Assembly (NCBI RefSeq): GCF_006539825.1
Contig: NZ_BJNT01000001.1
Location: 97,832 to 161,831 of the forward strand
Direction of reading: 5' to 3'
DNA length: 64,000 bases
Origin: Corynebacterium variabile
Lineage (GTDB): Bacteria > Actinomycetota > Actinomycetes > Mycobacteriales > Mycobacteriaceae
The notes under the pieces are model-generated. The model worked only from the letters and a program-made list of their open reading frames with translations. It was not told the origin of the DNA and searched no databases. Made by a program: the position numbers and the translations under genes. How positions within the stretch are numbered: position 1 is the stretch's first letter; each line of letters starts with the position of its first letter. This document shows positions 34,620 through 43,799 of the stretch, one piece after another.

Positions 34620-35309
34620 ATGACCACTTCAGCACCGAACACATGCACCCACCGCCGGTGGGCTGCCGGTGCGGTCCTGACCGGCACAGTCATGCTGGCA
34701 CTCACCGCCTGCGGCTCCGACGACGATGAATCCCCGAGCACCACGGCATCCGCCGGATCCGGCGCGACCGTCACGGACACGGTGACGCCGATCCCGGCAC
34801 CGTCCGCCCCCGGCACCGACACTGACGCAGCACCTGCGCCGGGAGGATCCGACGGCGACGGATCCGGCGGAGGCGACGCCGCGGACTCGCGCTGCCACAC
34901 TTCCGAGCTTGAGGTCACCCTGGCCGGTGGCGACGCTGGAGCGGGAAGCCAGTACCTCACCCTCGACTTCCGGAACATCTCCGTCCGGGACTGCACCGTG
35001 TCCGGCTACCCGGGTGTGAGCCTCGTCGGGGACGACAACGGGACCCAGATCGGAGCCCCCGCCGAACGCGACGGCAGTGGTTCCGGCGGCGGCCCCGTTC
35101 CCCTGTCCCCGGGCGCGTCCGCCGTCGCCCAGCTACAGGTGACCCAGCCCGAGAACTACGGCGACCGCTGCACGGTCACCACCGCCGACGGCCTGCGGAT
35201 CTATCCCCCGGACGAGTTGGACGCCAGCTATCTCGCCGCCCCGAACCTGCGGGGCTGCCTCAACGACGACCTCTCCACTCTGCTGATCCGCGCGCTCTCC
35301 CCCGCATAA
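34620..35309 (+). CDS. DUF4232 lipoprotein, copy 2
   Basis: 229 aa. Lipoprotein signal (GAVLTGTVMLALTACG), a low-complexity Asp/Gly/Pro/Ser spacer, then the same domain as its neighbour: SRCHTSELEVTLAGGDAGAG, CTVSGYPGVSLVGDDNGTQIG, GDRCTVTTADGLRIYPPDE. The cysteines align with those of the first copy. It lies 23 nt downstream, with its own TAACGT box 6 nt before the ATG. The two have diverged mainly in the spacer. Confidence 0.85.
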   Translation: MTTSAPNTCTHRRWAAGAVLTGTVMLALTACGSDDDESPSTTASAGSGATVTDTVTPIPAPSAPGTDTDAAPAPGGSDGDGSGGGDAADSRCHTSELEVTLAGGDAGAGSQYLTLDFRNISVRDCTVSGYPGVSLVGDDNGTQIGAPAERDGSGSGGGPVPLSPGASAVAQLQVTQPENYGDRCTVTTADGLRIYPPDELDASYLAAPNLRGCLNDDLSTLLIRALSPA

Positions 35310-35337
35310 CCGGCGAACAGTCGTTAGGCTGGGCCGT

Positions 35338-36045
35338 ATGAGCGACATCGTGATCATCGGCGGCCACGGCCGCGTTGCCCTGCTGACCATCCCCCTGCTC
35401 GTCGCCGACGGGAACTCGGTCACGGCCGTGGTCCGCAACCGCGCGCACATCGACGACGTGGAGGATGCCGGAGCAGCCGGCCTCGTTGCCGATGTGGAGA
35501 CCATGAGTACCGACGACCTCGCCGGAATGCTCCAGCCCTTCGACACCGTCGTCTGGTCCGCCGGTGCCGGCGGCGGCGACCCGGAGCGCACCAGGGCCGT
35601 CGACGAGAATGCCGCTGTCCGCACCATGAACGCCGCCGAGGAATCGGACACGGAGCGCTTCATCATGGTCTCCTGGGCCGGGTCCTACGACGACCACGGC
35701 ATCCCCGCCGACAATCCCTTCCACTACTACGCGGACGCCAAGGCTCGGGCGGACGACCATCTGCGCCACTCTGCCCTGGACTGGACGATCCTGGGCCCCA
35801 GCTCGCTGACCGACGGGGACAGCGACGGTATCGCCCTGATCCCGGAGGACCGCGGACGCACCGAGGCGACCTCTGTACCCCGTCAGGCCGTCGCCTCCGC
35901 GATCGCCGCGGCGGTGGCCTGCCCGCGCAGCGCCGGTCACACCCTGCGGTTCAACAAGGGCGACGACGCCCCGGCGGACGTGCTGCAGGACCTGGACCTG
36001 AACCTGTCGAATGCGCTGGAGTCCCGTGGCTCCGGCTTCGAATGA
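35338..36045 (+). CDS. NAD(P)-binding protein, atypical SDR
   Basis: 235 aa. The Rossmann motif is IVIIGGHGRVALLTIPLLV, close to the G-x-x-G-x-x-G type used in atypical short-chain dehydrogenases that bind NADP; VVWSAGAGGGDPERT and HYYADAKARADDHLRHS follow, keeping a YxxxK-like arrangement. YwnB/Ycf39-type proteins have this size and fold. The reaction is unknown. TAGGCT ends 7 nt before the ATG (leaderless). Confidence 0.8.
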   Translation: MSDIVIIGGHGRVALLTIPLLVADGNSVTAVVRNRAHIDDVEDAGAAGLVADVETMSTDDLAGMLQPFDTVVWSAGAGGGDPERTRAVDENAAVRTMNAAEESDTERFIMVSWAGSYDDHGIPADNPFHYYADAKARADDHLRHSALDWTILGPSSLTDGDSDGIALIPEDRGRTEATSVPRQAVASAIAAAVACPRSAGHTLRFNKGDDAPADVLQDLDLNLSNALESRGSGFE

Positions 36046-36067
36046 GACACGGACTACCATCGGCGCC

Positions 36068-36955
36068 ATGACCGAACTCCCCTTCACTGCCTCTGATGTC
36101 GCCCTCGTCTGCGAGGGCGGCGGTGCCCGCAACAGTTTCACCGCTGCGACGGTCCACGAGTTCATGGTCAGGGGAGTGAGTTTCGGCTGGATCGGCGGTG
36201 TGTCCGCCGGGGCGTCACACACCATGAACTTCCTCGGCCATGACGCCGAGCGCACGCGGGAGAGCTTCGTGGAGTTCACCGCGTCCCCGGCGTCCGGCGG
36301 TATCGGTTCCTTCATCCGCGGTGACGGCTACTTCGACGCGAAGTACATCTACGAGACCTCGGGCCTGCCCGGCAACGACCTGCCCTACGATTTCGACGCC
36401 TTCCTCAATGACCCGACGCCCTTCCGGATCGAAGCGACCAACGCCCTCACCGGGGAATCTGTGCGCTGGGGCCGCGAGGACATCACCGATCTGGAGTCCC
36501 TGCTCAAGCGGGTGCGGGCGTCCTCGACGCTGCCGGTGATCATGAACACCCCCGAGGTCGACGGCGTGCCCTATGTCGACGGTGCGCTCAGCGGTTCCGG
36601 TGGCATTCCGGTGGACGCCGCGGAAGCCGACGGTTTCGGGAAGTTCCTCGTGCTGTGCACCCGCCCGCGCGACTACGTGCGCCCCGAGGTGAAGTACCCG
36701 GCGGTCATCCGGCGCATGCTCGGTAAGTACCCGGCGGTCGCCGAGGCCGTACTGGCCCGCCCCGCCCTCTACAACGCGACGAAGCAGCGACTCCTCGAGC
36801 TGGAGAAGCAGGGCCGTGCCCTGCTGTTCTTCCCCGATGAGATGCGGATCTCGAACACCGAGCGCAACCTCGACAAGCTCAAAGCCTCCTACTACGACGG
36901 CCTGGTGCAGACCGACCGGCAGTGGAACAGGATCATGGAGTTCCTCGGCGCCTGA
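36068..36955 (+). CDS. Patatin-like phospholipase (RssA/YjjU type)
   Basis: 295 aa. The oxyanion-hole motif is CEGGGARNSFTAA (usually G-G-G-x-R-G; the last Gly is Asn here), the nucleophile elbow is GVSAGASH, and the catalytic Asp sits in PYVDGALSGSGGIP, completing a Ser-Asp dyad. No signal peptide, so cytosolic or membrane-associated. Probably acts on phospholipids or other acyl esters. TACCAT ends 7 nt before ATG 36068; the gene follows the SDR gene by 22 nt. Confidence 0.88.
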   Translation: MTELPFTASDVALVCEGGGARNSFTAATVHEFMVRGVSFGWIGGVSAGASHTMNFLGHDAERTRESFVEFTASPASGGIGSFIRGDGYFDAKYIYETSGLPGNDLPYDFDAFLNDPTPFRIEATNALTGESVRWGREDITDLESLLKRVRASSTLPVIMNTPEVDGVPYVDGALSGSGGIPVDAAEADGFGKFLVLCTRPRDYVRPEVKYPAVIRRMLGKYPAVAEAVLARPALYNATKQRLLELEKQGRALLFFPDEMRISNTERNLDKLKASYYDGLVQTDRQWNRIMEFLGA

Positions 36956-37006
36956 CCGGCGCTAGACTGAGCTAGTTTCCCGCCCCTACCCCCGTAAGGA
37001 CATTCC

Positions 37007-37966
37007 ATGGCCGGTGGCCTGTTCGCCCTCCTCGACGACGTCGCCCTCATCGCGAAAAAGGCCGCCGTCGCCACCCGAGATGTCGCCAGTACCGCGGCGT
37101 CCACCTCCTCGAAGGCCGCGGCAGTCGTCGTCGATGACGCAGCGGTCGCCCCCGGCTTCGTCCAGGGGGCGACGCCGGCCCGGGAACTCCCGATCGTCTG
37201 GAAGATCACCAAGGGCTCCCTGGTCAACAAGATCATCATCATCCTTCCCATCGCTCTGCTGCTGAGTTGGCTGGCCCCGTGGGCACTCACCCCGATCCTC
37301 ATGGTCGGCGGTACCTACCTCTCCTTCGAGGGCGCGGAGAAGATCTGGCACGCCGTCGCCGCCCGACGGGGCGGCCACCGGCACGGTGGCCGCGATGCCG
37401 CTGCGGTGGACAAGGGGCCTGATGACGAGGCCTCACTGGTCAAGGGGGCGGTGATGACCGACCTCATCCTCTCGGCGGAGATCATGGTCATCTCACTCAA
37501 CGAGGTGACGGACAAGCCGTTCCTCGAACGCGCCGCGATCCTCGTCGTCGCGGCCCTCGTCATCACCGTCTGTGTCTACGGCGTGGTGGGGCTGCTGGTG
37601 AAGATGGACGACGTCGGGCTGCGTCTGGCCTCCGGGGATGCCGGACGCACCGGGCTGATCCAGAATGCCGGCCGGGGGATGGTCGCGGGTATGCCGAAGA
37701 TCCTCGCCACCCTGTCGGTGGTCGGCACCGCGGCGATGCTGTGGGTGGGTGGACACATCCTCGTCACCGGCACCGATGAACTCGGCTGGCATCTGCCGCA
37801 CGATATCGTCCACCACCTGGAGGATACGGTCGCCTCCGCCGGCGGTGCGGTGCAGTGGCTGGTGGAGACCGGTTGCTCGGCCGTCGTCGGCTTCCTGGTC
37901 GGTTCCGTGGTCCTGGTCGTGGTCGGTCTGGTGGCCCGGGCAGTCCGCCGGATCAGATCAGCTTGA
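37007..37966 (+). CDS. DUF808 membrane protein (YedI family)
   Basis: 319 aa with several helices. The N-terminus MAGGLFALLDDVALIAKKAA and VAPGFVQGATPARELPIVWKI are hallmarks of the family; other helices include KIIIILPIALLLSWLAPWAL and VGTAAMLWVGGHILVTG, with a KGPDDEASLVKGAVMTDLIL loop. The function is unknown. Unlike its neighbours it has a classical ribosome binding site (GTAAGGA). Its 3' end overlaps the opposing EEP gene by 14 nt. Confidence 0.87.
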   Translation: MAGGLFALLDDVALIAKKAAVATRDVASTAASTSSKAAAVVVDDAAVAPGFVQGATPARELPIVWKITKGSLVNKIIIILPIALLLSWLAPWALTPILMVGGTYLSFEGAEKIWHAVAARRGGHRHGGRDAAAVDKGPDDEASLVKGAVMTDLILSAEIMVISLNEVTDKPFLERAAILVVAALVITVCVYGVVGLLVKMDDVGLRLASGDAGRTGLIQNAGRGMVAGMPKILATLSVVGTAAMLWVGGHILVTGTDELGWHLPHDIVHHLEDTVASAGGAVQWLVETGCSAVVGFLVGSVVLVVVGLVARAVRRIRSA

Positions 37967-38726
37967 CGCGCCGCTGACGGTAGCGCCGACCGGTCGGCAC
38001 GACGAGGGTCTTGGGGACGGTCTCCAATTCGCCCGGTGCGGCCTCCTGCACCGGTTCAAGTGCGGTCTCCACGAGGATCGGCAGGTGGTCGGAACCGTCC
38101 TGAGGCAGCGAGGTGACCGTGGGGTCGATGTAGCCGCGGGACATGGCCAGGTCGTAGCGTCCCCGCAGCACACCGTAGCTGCGGTAGGTGAAGGTGTCGC
38201 TGCTGGAGAGGTCGTAGCCGTAGGAGCCGACATGTCTGGCCAGACCGGCCTGGAAGACCGGGTAGTTGAAGTCACCGACCATCATCGACGGCAGGCCGGG
38301 GCCGAGGTCGTGCAGTGCGGAGAAGGCCGTGCGGATCTGCTGGCGTCGCAGCGAATTACTGGCGGTCAACGGGGCCGCGTGGAAGGAGGAGATGAGCACC
38401 TCACCGCCGTGGACGACGTCATGGGCTCGCACTGTGGCGAGCCGCTCCTCGCCGGGCTTCATCACCAGGTCGTGCAGTGACTTCTCCAGCGGGACAGTGA
38501 GCAACGACCGGGGGTCGAAGCGACTGGTCCGCAGGTAGACCGCCAGACCGAGGCGGCTTCCCGAGGTGGACTGGACCAGTTCCAGGTCACCGATCCTGGT
38601 GGGAAGAGTCTCGGTGTCCGCCTCCTGCAGGCACAGCGCATCCGGATCATGGAGGGCCGCCAAAGGTGCCAGCTCGGTGGCCGCGTTGTTGTGGTGGAGG
38701 TTGTAGCTGATCAGCTTCATCCCCAT
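37953..38726 (-). CDS. Endonuclease/exonuclease/phosphatase family protein
   Basis: 257 aa. EEP metal-hydrolase motifs in order: ISYNLHHNN, LCLQEAD (metal-binding Glu), SSFHAAPLTASNSLRRQQI, MVGDFNYP (catalytic Asp and Asn) and GSDHLPILVE (the terminal Asp-His). So an active Mg2+-dependent phosphodiesterase or nuclease is likely; the substrate is unknown. No signal peptide. It is convergent with the DUF808 gene, overlapping by 14 nt. Confidence 0.85.
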   Translation of the reverse strand: MGMKLISYNLHHNNAATELAPLAALHDPDALCLQEADTETLPTRIGDLELVQSTSGSRLGLAVYLRTSRFDPRSLLTVPLEKSLHDLVMKPGEERLATVRAHDVVHGGEVLISSFHAAPLTASNSLRRQQIRTAFSALHDLGPGLPSMMVGDFNYPVFQAGLARHVGSYGYDLSSSDTFTYRSYGVLRGRYDLAMSRGYIDPTVTSLPQDGSDHLPILVETALEPVQEAAPGELETVPKTLVVPTGRRYRQRRVKLI

Positions 38727-38770
38727 CCACCGTAGTCGCTGAAAACCTTCGGTGAGTGAATGAACCGGGA

Positions 38771-38810
38771 ATGTCGGGGAATGTCAGGGAATGTCAGGGA
38801 ATGTCAGGGC
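38771..38810. repeat. 10-bp tandem repeat, about four copies
   Basis: ATGTCAGGGA repeated at 38771, 38781, 38791 and 38801, with the first and last copies slightly changed. It lies in the divergent gap between the EEP gene and the FrnE-type gene, and one copy provides an in-frame ATG (38791) for the latter. Confidence 0.85.
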
Positions 38811-38832
38811 CCCGCGGCGGGTTGCACCGGGA

Positions 38833-39549
38833 GTGAACATCGATATCTGGTCCGACGTCGCCTGCCCCTGGTGCTGGATCGGCAAACGCCGGTTCGAGCG
38901 TGCGCTTGCCGCCTTCCCCCACCGTGACGAGGTGACGGTGACCTGGCATTCCTACCAGCTCGACCCGTCACTCCCCGACCATGACGACCGCAGTGAAGCG
39001 CAGTATCTCGCCGAGACCAAGGGAATGCCGGTGGAGCAGGTCCGTGCGATGGTCGGCCATGTCGCCGAGCAGGGTGCCGGTGAAGGCCTGACCTACGACT
39101 TCGACAGCCTCGTCGTCGCGAACTCCCTACGGGCCCACCAGGTCATCCAGCTGGCGAGGGAGTCCGGGGACACCGCCGCGGTGGAGCATCTGGAGGAGTC
39201 ACTGTTCGCCGCACATTTCGAGCACGGTGAAGATATCGGTGACGCCGACACCCTCGTCCGCCTGGCCACCGAGGCGGGTCTGGACACCTCGGAGGTCCTG
39301 TCGGAGCTCACCTACGGGTCACGCATCGCGGCGGTCGAAGAGGATGTGCGGAAGGCTGCGTCCCTCGGGCTGAACTCCGTTCCGACCTTCGTGCTGGACA
39401 TGCGGTGGGCGGTGCCCGGTGCACAGCCGACCGAGGTCTTCACACGGGCCCTGGAACAGGCGTGGGCGGCGTCCCACCCCGGGACGCCGTCCTTCCTCTC
39501 TGTCGACGGGGCGCAGAACGCCGAGGCCTGCGGGCCGAAGGGCTGCTGA
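38833..39549 (+). CDS. DsbA family oxidoreductase, FrnE type
   Basis: 238 aa. The N-terminus VNIDIWSDVACPWCWIGKRRF holds the CPWC active site; the rest is the helical insert of the FrnE/2-hydroxychromene isomerase-like group (YQLDPSLPDHD, LTYDFDSLVVANSLRAHQVI), then VPTFVLDMRWAVPGAQP with the cis-Pro. The protein ends CGPKGC, a short second Cys motif common in this group. No signal peptide, so cytosolic. I chose GTG 38833; ATG 38791, created by the tandem repeat, would add 14 residues that do not look conserved. Confidence 0.85.
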   Translation: MNIDIWSDVACPWCWIGKRRFERALAAFPHRDEVTVTWHSYQLDPSLPDHDDRSEAQYLAETKGMPVEQVRAMVGHVAEQGAGEGLTYDFDSLVVANSLRAHQVIQLARESGDTAAVEHLEESLFAAHFEHGEDIGDADTLVRLATEAGLDTSEVLSELTYGSRIAAVEEDVRKAASLGLNSVPTFVLDMRWAVPGAQPTEVFTRALEQAWAASHPGTPSFLSVDGAQNAEACGPKGC

Positions 39550-39584
39550 CCAGACCTTGTCACCGGCGATGACGGACATTCACC

Positions 39585-39590
39585 TACTGT
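39585..39590 (+). promoter_or_regulatory. -10 box of the acyltransferase-like gene
   Basis: TACTGT ends 7 nt before ATG 39598; leaderless pattern, although the intervening GGGGGAA could also act as a very close ribosome binding site. Confidence 0.4.
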
Positions 39591-39597
39591 GGGGGAA

Positions 39598-40185
39598 ATG
39601 ATCCGTCGCCTCGTCGCCCGTGTGTTCTGGAAGTTCAGCCCCTGGACGTTGGACACCCTGCCTGCCCCGAACCGACCCACAGTCCTCATCGGCGCCCCGC
39701 ACACCTCGAACTGGGATTTCATCCTCATGCTCGGTATCGCCTGGCGACTCGACATGAACGTCCACTGGCTGGGGAAGGACAGCCTCTTCACGGGCTGGAA
39801 AGGTTGGAAGGGCGCTGTGATGCGGGCCCTCGGTGGCATCCCCGTCGACCGGGCCCACCCGGACGGACTGGTCGATGATCTCGTCGACCGTCTCCGCTCC
39901 GGTGAGACCTTCGGTCTCGTGGTCACCCCGGACGGCACCCGCAGCGGGCACACCCACTGGAAATCCGGGTTCTACCGGATCGCCCGGGAGACCGGACTTC
40001 CGGTGACGCTCGGCTATGTCGACCGCACGACGATGACCACCGGACTGGGCCCCACGATCGACCTCACCGGCGCTGTTGCGGCAGACATGGGGGCCATCCG
40101 TGACTTCTACACAGACAAGGCCGGGTACATCCCGGAGAACAGGGTCGAACCGCGGCTACGGGACGAGGACGCCGGGCTCAGCTGA
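39598..40185 (+). CDS. 1-acyl-glycerol-3-phosphate acyltransferase-like protein
   Basis: 195 aa, short for the PlsC family (usually 230-260). The H-x4-D catalytic motif is HTSNWD (about residues 37-42); block 2 lies in GKDSLFTGWKGWKGAVMRALGGIPVDR; block 3 is LVVTPDGTRS, the phosphate-binding E-G-T-R-S motif with Glu replaced by Asp. No clear transmembrane helix. Likely transfers an acyl chain to a lysophospholipid or a related acceptor. The end overlaps the opposing YchJ-like gene by 8 nt. Confidence 0.82.
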   Translation: MIRRLVARVFWKFSPWTLDTLPAPNRPTVLIGAPHTSNWDFILMLGIAWRLDMNVHWLGKDSLFTGWKGWKGAVMRALGGIPVDRAHPDGLVDDLVDRLRSGETFGLVVTPDGTRSGHTHWKSGFYRIARETGLPVTLGYVDRTTMTTGLGPTIDLTGAVAADMGAIRDFYTDKAGYIPENRVEPRLRDEDAGLS

Positions 40186-40504
40186 CGACTCCGTCGACGT
40201 AGAACCAGCGGCCGTCCTCCCTGACGAAGCGCGAACGCTCCTCCTGCACACCGACTCCCCCGCCGGGTTCGCGGTAGGTCGCCCGGAACTCGACGATGCC
40301 GGTGATGTCCTCCGGCCCGCCGGCGACGGTGTCGACGATCTGGAGACCGCGCCAGGTCGGATTGTCACTCAGGTCGAGCGACTCCGGTCGGGTGGACGGG
40401 TGCCAGGTATGGAGCAGCCAGTCAGCGTCCGCGTCCCTGAAGGCACGGAAGCGCGAGCTCATGAGATCTTCAGCGGTGGTGGGTTCGTCAGGAGTCGAGT
40501 TCAC
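40178..40504 (-). CDS. YchJ-like (UPF0225) protein without the SEC-C motif
   Basis: 108 aa. TTAEDLMSSRFRAFRDADADWLLHTWHPSTRP matches the centre of the YchJ/UPF0225 family (written here only as a described span, key words LMxSRxxAF and TWHPSTRP); RFVREDGRWFYVDG is the C-terminal NTF2-like strand. Family members usually begin with a Cys-rich SEC-C-like zinc motif, which is absent: no cysteine occurs at all. GTG 40504 is chosen because TAGATT ends 7 nt upstream; TTG 40513 is possible. Confidence 0.75.
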   Translation of the reverse strand: MNSTPDEPTTAEDLMSSRFRAFRDADADWLLHTWHPSTRPESLDLSDNPTWRGLQIVDTVAGGPEDITGIVEFRATYREPGGGVGVQEERSRFVREDGRWFYVDGVVS

Positions 40505-40528
40505 GGTCCCCAATCTAGTCAGCGCCGG

Positions 40529-40732
40529 TTAGCGACGTTCATTGCCACGCTTGTAGTTGCCGGTGACCCGTTGGAGAGCCGCCTGATCGGACTCCTCCCC
40601 TCGTCCGAGTCTGGCGCCCAACGCCGAGGCAGCCCGCCCACGCACGGTGACCACCTCACGTCCTCCCCGGAATATCCGCACATCCCCGGACTTGGTGATC
40701 ACATAGTCGAAGGGCTCGTAGTTCCTGCCCAT
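40529..40732 (-). CDS. Small conserved protein of unknown function
   Basis: 67 aa, basic. The core NYEPFDYVITKSGDVRIF then GGREVVTVRGRAASAL looks like a small beta-hairpin domain followed by a helix, and the end is Arg/Lys-rich (NYKRGNERR), compatible with nucleic-acid binding. GGAGGG lies 6 nt before ATG 40732, so I start there; the frame is open further upstream. It lies between the LtaS-like gene and the YchJ-like gene on the same strand. Function unknown. Confidence 0.65.
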   Translation of the reverse strand: MGRNYEPFDYVITKSGDVRIFRGGREVVTVRGRAASALGARLGRGEESDQAALQRVTGNYKRGNERR

Positions 40733-40793
40733 TGTCGACCCTCCGATCATCGGCGTGCGGTACTGACTCAGCATAACCGCCCGGCGGTCCCGC

Positions 40794-42431
40794 CTATTTC
40801 TTCTTGAGTTCCTGCCCGTCCCAGGCGTCATTGTAGAAGTCGGTCGACCGGGAATTCAGCAACTCGTTGTAGGCGTCCGGTTCAAGTCGCTGCGCAGATT
40901 CCCGGGGAATGTCCACTGTGAATGCGGAGACGCCCAGTCCTCCCTGACGGTCGGCCAACTCGATTCCGGCCGCCTCCAGAATGGTCGGCATCATATTCAA
41001 CTGGTCCACGCCGCCCTGCATCGTCGACGTCCGACGGTCGTCGCCGGGGATCCAGAAACGGTTGAAGATGGTGCGGTTCGGGTTGTCGTCGAGCTGCTCG
41101 TGGAAGGCGTTGCTGGCCCCCATGTGCTTGAGATGGTCCCCCATGATCACCACGGCGGTATCGTCCAGGTACCCCTGGGCCTCCAGGTGGTCGATGAAGC
41201 CCGCGACCTGGGTCATCGAGCAGTTGAACATGGAGGTGACCTCACTCTCCGTGTCCTGGGGGCAGTAGTCGTAGAGGTGTGCCGGCTCGTGGGTGTCCAC
41301 GGTCAACATGGTGAGGTTGAAGGGGTCCCCGGTCCGCTCGGATTCAGCATGCAGGGTGTCGACCTGGTCCTTCGCCCGCTCCATGAGCCGCTTGTCGCTG
41401 AGGCCCCAGTCGCTACGGATCTGGTCCGCCGGCTCGCCGAGCTCCTTCCAGTGGTTCAGGCCGTAGAACTCGTCATAGCCGTGACTCAGGAAGTACCGGT
41501 CCTTGGCCGCGAAGGACTCCTCGGCCCCGCCCATGAAGACGTTCCGGTACCCCTGTTCCGACAGAATGTCTCCGACGCAGGTAAGTCCACCGAGGTAGCT
41601 GTCCAGCTCTCCGCCCAGAGAGTTCAGCCCGGACTTCCCGGTGAGAAGGCCGCTGCCCTTGAGCGGGACACCGCACTGGGTACCGGAGATACCCGCCATG
41701 GTCCATCCACCGCCCTCGTACTGGCGGAGACCCTCGACCTGTTGCCAACCGTCCTCCGCCGGGGTGGCTTCCTTGAGCGGGACGAAGGGGTCCTTGTCGA
41801 ACAGGGTGGTGTCCGACAAGGTCTCCTCCCCGGACTCGAGGTAGATCATCACCAGATTGCGTTTCTTCTCGGCAGAGGCGACGACAGGCGTCTCGTAGTA
41901 GTCGTCGACGGCGTACGCGGAGTTCACCGACCGCACGTAGTCCACGAAGTGGACGGAATTGCCGAACATGACGGTTCCGGTGGTCACAAGGGCCGCCACC
42001 ATGACCAGGGAGACTGTCCGGGCGAACCAGACCTTCGCCCACGAGCGGCGGAGGGGCTCGGTCTCATCCTCGGCGGGAGGGGTCGGACCATCGGAAGTCC
42101 CGGAGTCGACGACGGCGGCGTCCACAGTGACGGCGGAGGCCCGCCGCTTCCGCCTTATCCGGAATCGCCAGTATGCGATACCGGCCGTGAGCAGTACAGG
42201 AAGGACGCCGATGCCGAGGATGCAGATCAATACCATCGTGCCACCTCCGCCCTCCCCCTGGACGGAGACGAGATTCAGCATCATCTGGTCGACCGTGATG
42301 GGCCCCCAGTAGAAACGGATGCTGATGGCCGCGGCCAGCAACGTGAAGCCCGCCCAGATCAGGATGTAGAGGAGGACTCGGTCGGTGATGGACCAGACCC
42401 TCTGCGCTGTATCTCTGACCCGACCACTCAC
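40794..42431 (-). CDS. Phosphoglycerol-transferase-like sulfatase-fold membrane protein (MdoB/LtaS type)
   Basis: 545 aa. Three N-terminal helices (VLLYILIWAGFTLLAAAISI, MVLICILGIGVLPVLLTAGI, TVSLVMVAALVTTGTVMFG), then an extracellular alkaline-phosphatase-fold domain. Metal and nucleophile sites are visible: MIYLESGEE, the catalytic Thr in GGWTMAGISGTQCGVPL (as in OpgB), TVDTHEPAH, and IMGDHLKHMG. It should transfer phosphoglycerol from phosphatidylglycerol to an envelope glycan. Corynebacteria lack classical lipoteichoic acid, so the acceptor may be arabinogalactan or lipoglycan (inference). Confidence 0.82.
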   Translation of the reverse strand: MSGRVRDTAQRVWSITDRVLLYILIWAGFTLLAAAISIRFYWGPITVDQMMLNLVSVQGEGGGGTMVLICILGIGVLPVLLTAGIAYWRFRIRRKRRASAVTVDAAVVDSGTSDGPTPPAEDETEPLRRSWAKVWFARTVSLVMVAALVTTGTVMFGNSVHFVDYVRSVNSAYAVDDYYETPVVASAEKKRNLVMIYLESGEETLSDTTLFDKDPFVPLKEATPAEDGWQQVEGLRQYEGGGWTMAGISGTQCGVPLKGSGLLTGKSGLNSLGGELDSYLGGLTCVGDILSEQGYRNVFMGGAEESFAAKDRYFLSHGYDEFYGLNHWKELGEPADQIRSDWGLSDKRLMERAKDQVDTLHAESERTGDPFNLTMLTVDTHEPAHLYDYCPQDTESEVTSMFNCSMTQVAGFIDHLEAQGYLDDTAVVIMGDHLKHMGASNAFHEQLDDNPNRTIFNRFWIPGDDRRTSTMQGGVDQLNMMPTILEAAGIELADRQGGLGVSAFTVDIPRESAQRLEPDAYNELLNSRSTDFYNDAWDGQELKKK

Positions 42432-42593
42432 TAGAGCACCTTCCGCTTAGTCACCGTGCACCGCTGCGCACTTCATCTGAACATGGCTAAGGATTCAACC
42501 ACAGTTCACCCTGGAAGCGCGAACATCGCGGGGTACGGCGGGTCGTAGCGGGGCTCGGCAGGTCAGGTCGGACACTGCCCGGAGTATCGGAGA

Positions 42594-43679
<1,086 letters not shown>

Positions 43680-43686
43680 GGGAACC

Positions 43687-43692
43687 ATCCTA
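43687..43692 (-). promoter_or_regulatory. -10 box of ychF
   Basis: TAGGAT on the minus strand ends 7 nt before GTG 43679; leaderless pattern and the reason for the chosen start. Confidence 0.55.
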
Positions 43693-43799
43693 ACCGGTAC
43701 CACCCCACCTGCTGACCCCTCCCCCTTTCCTGCCAGTTCACTGTGGGGCTACTGTTGGTCCAGCAATTCTGACGTTCACCGACAAGAAGGACTTCCATC

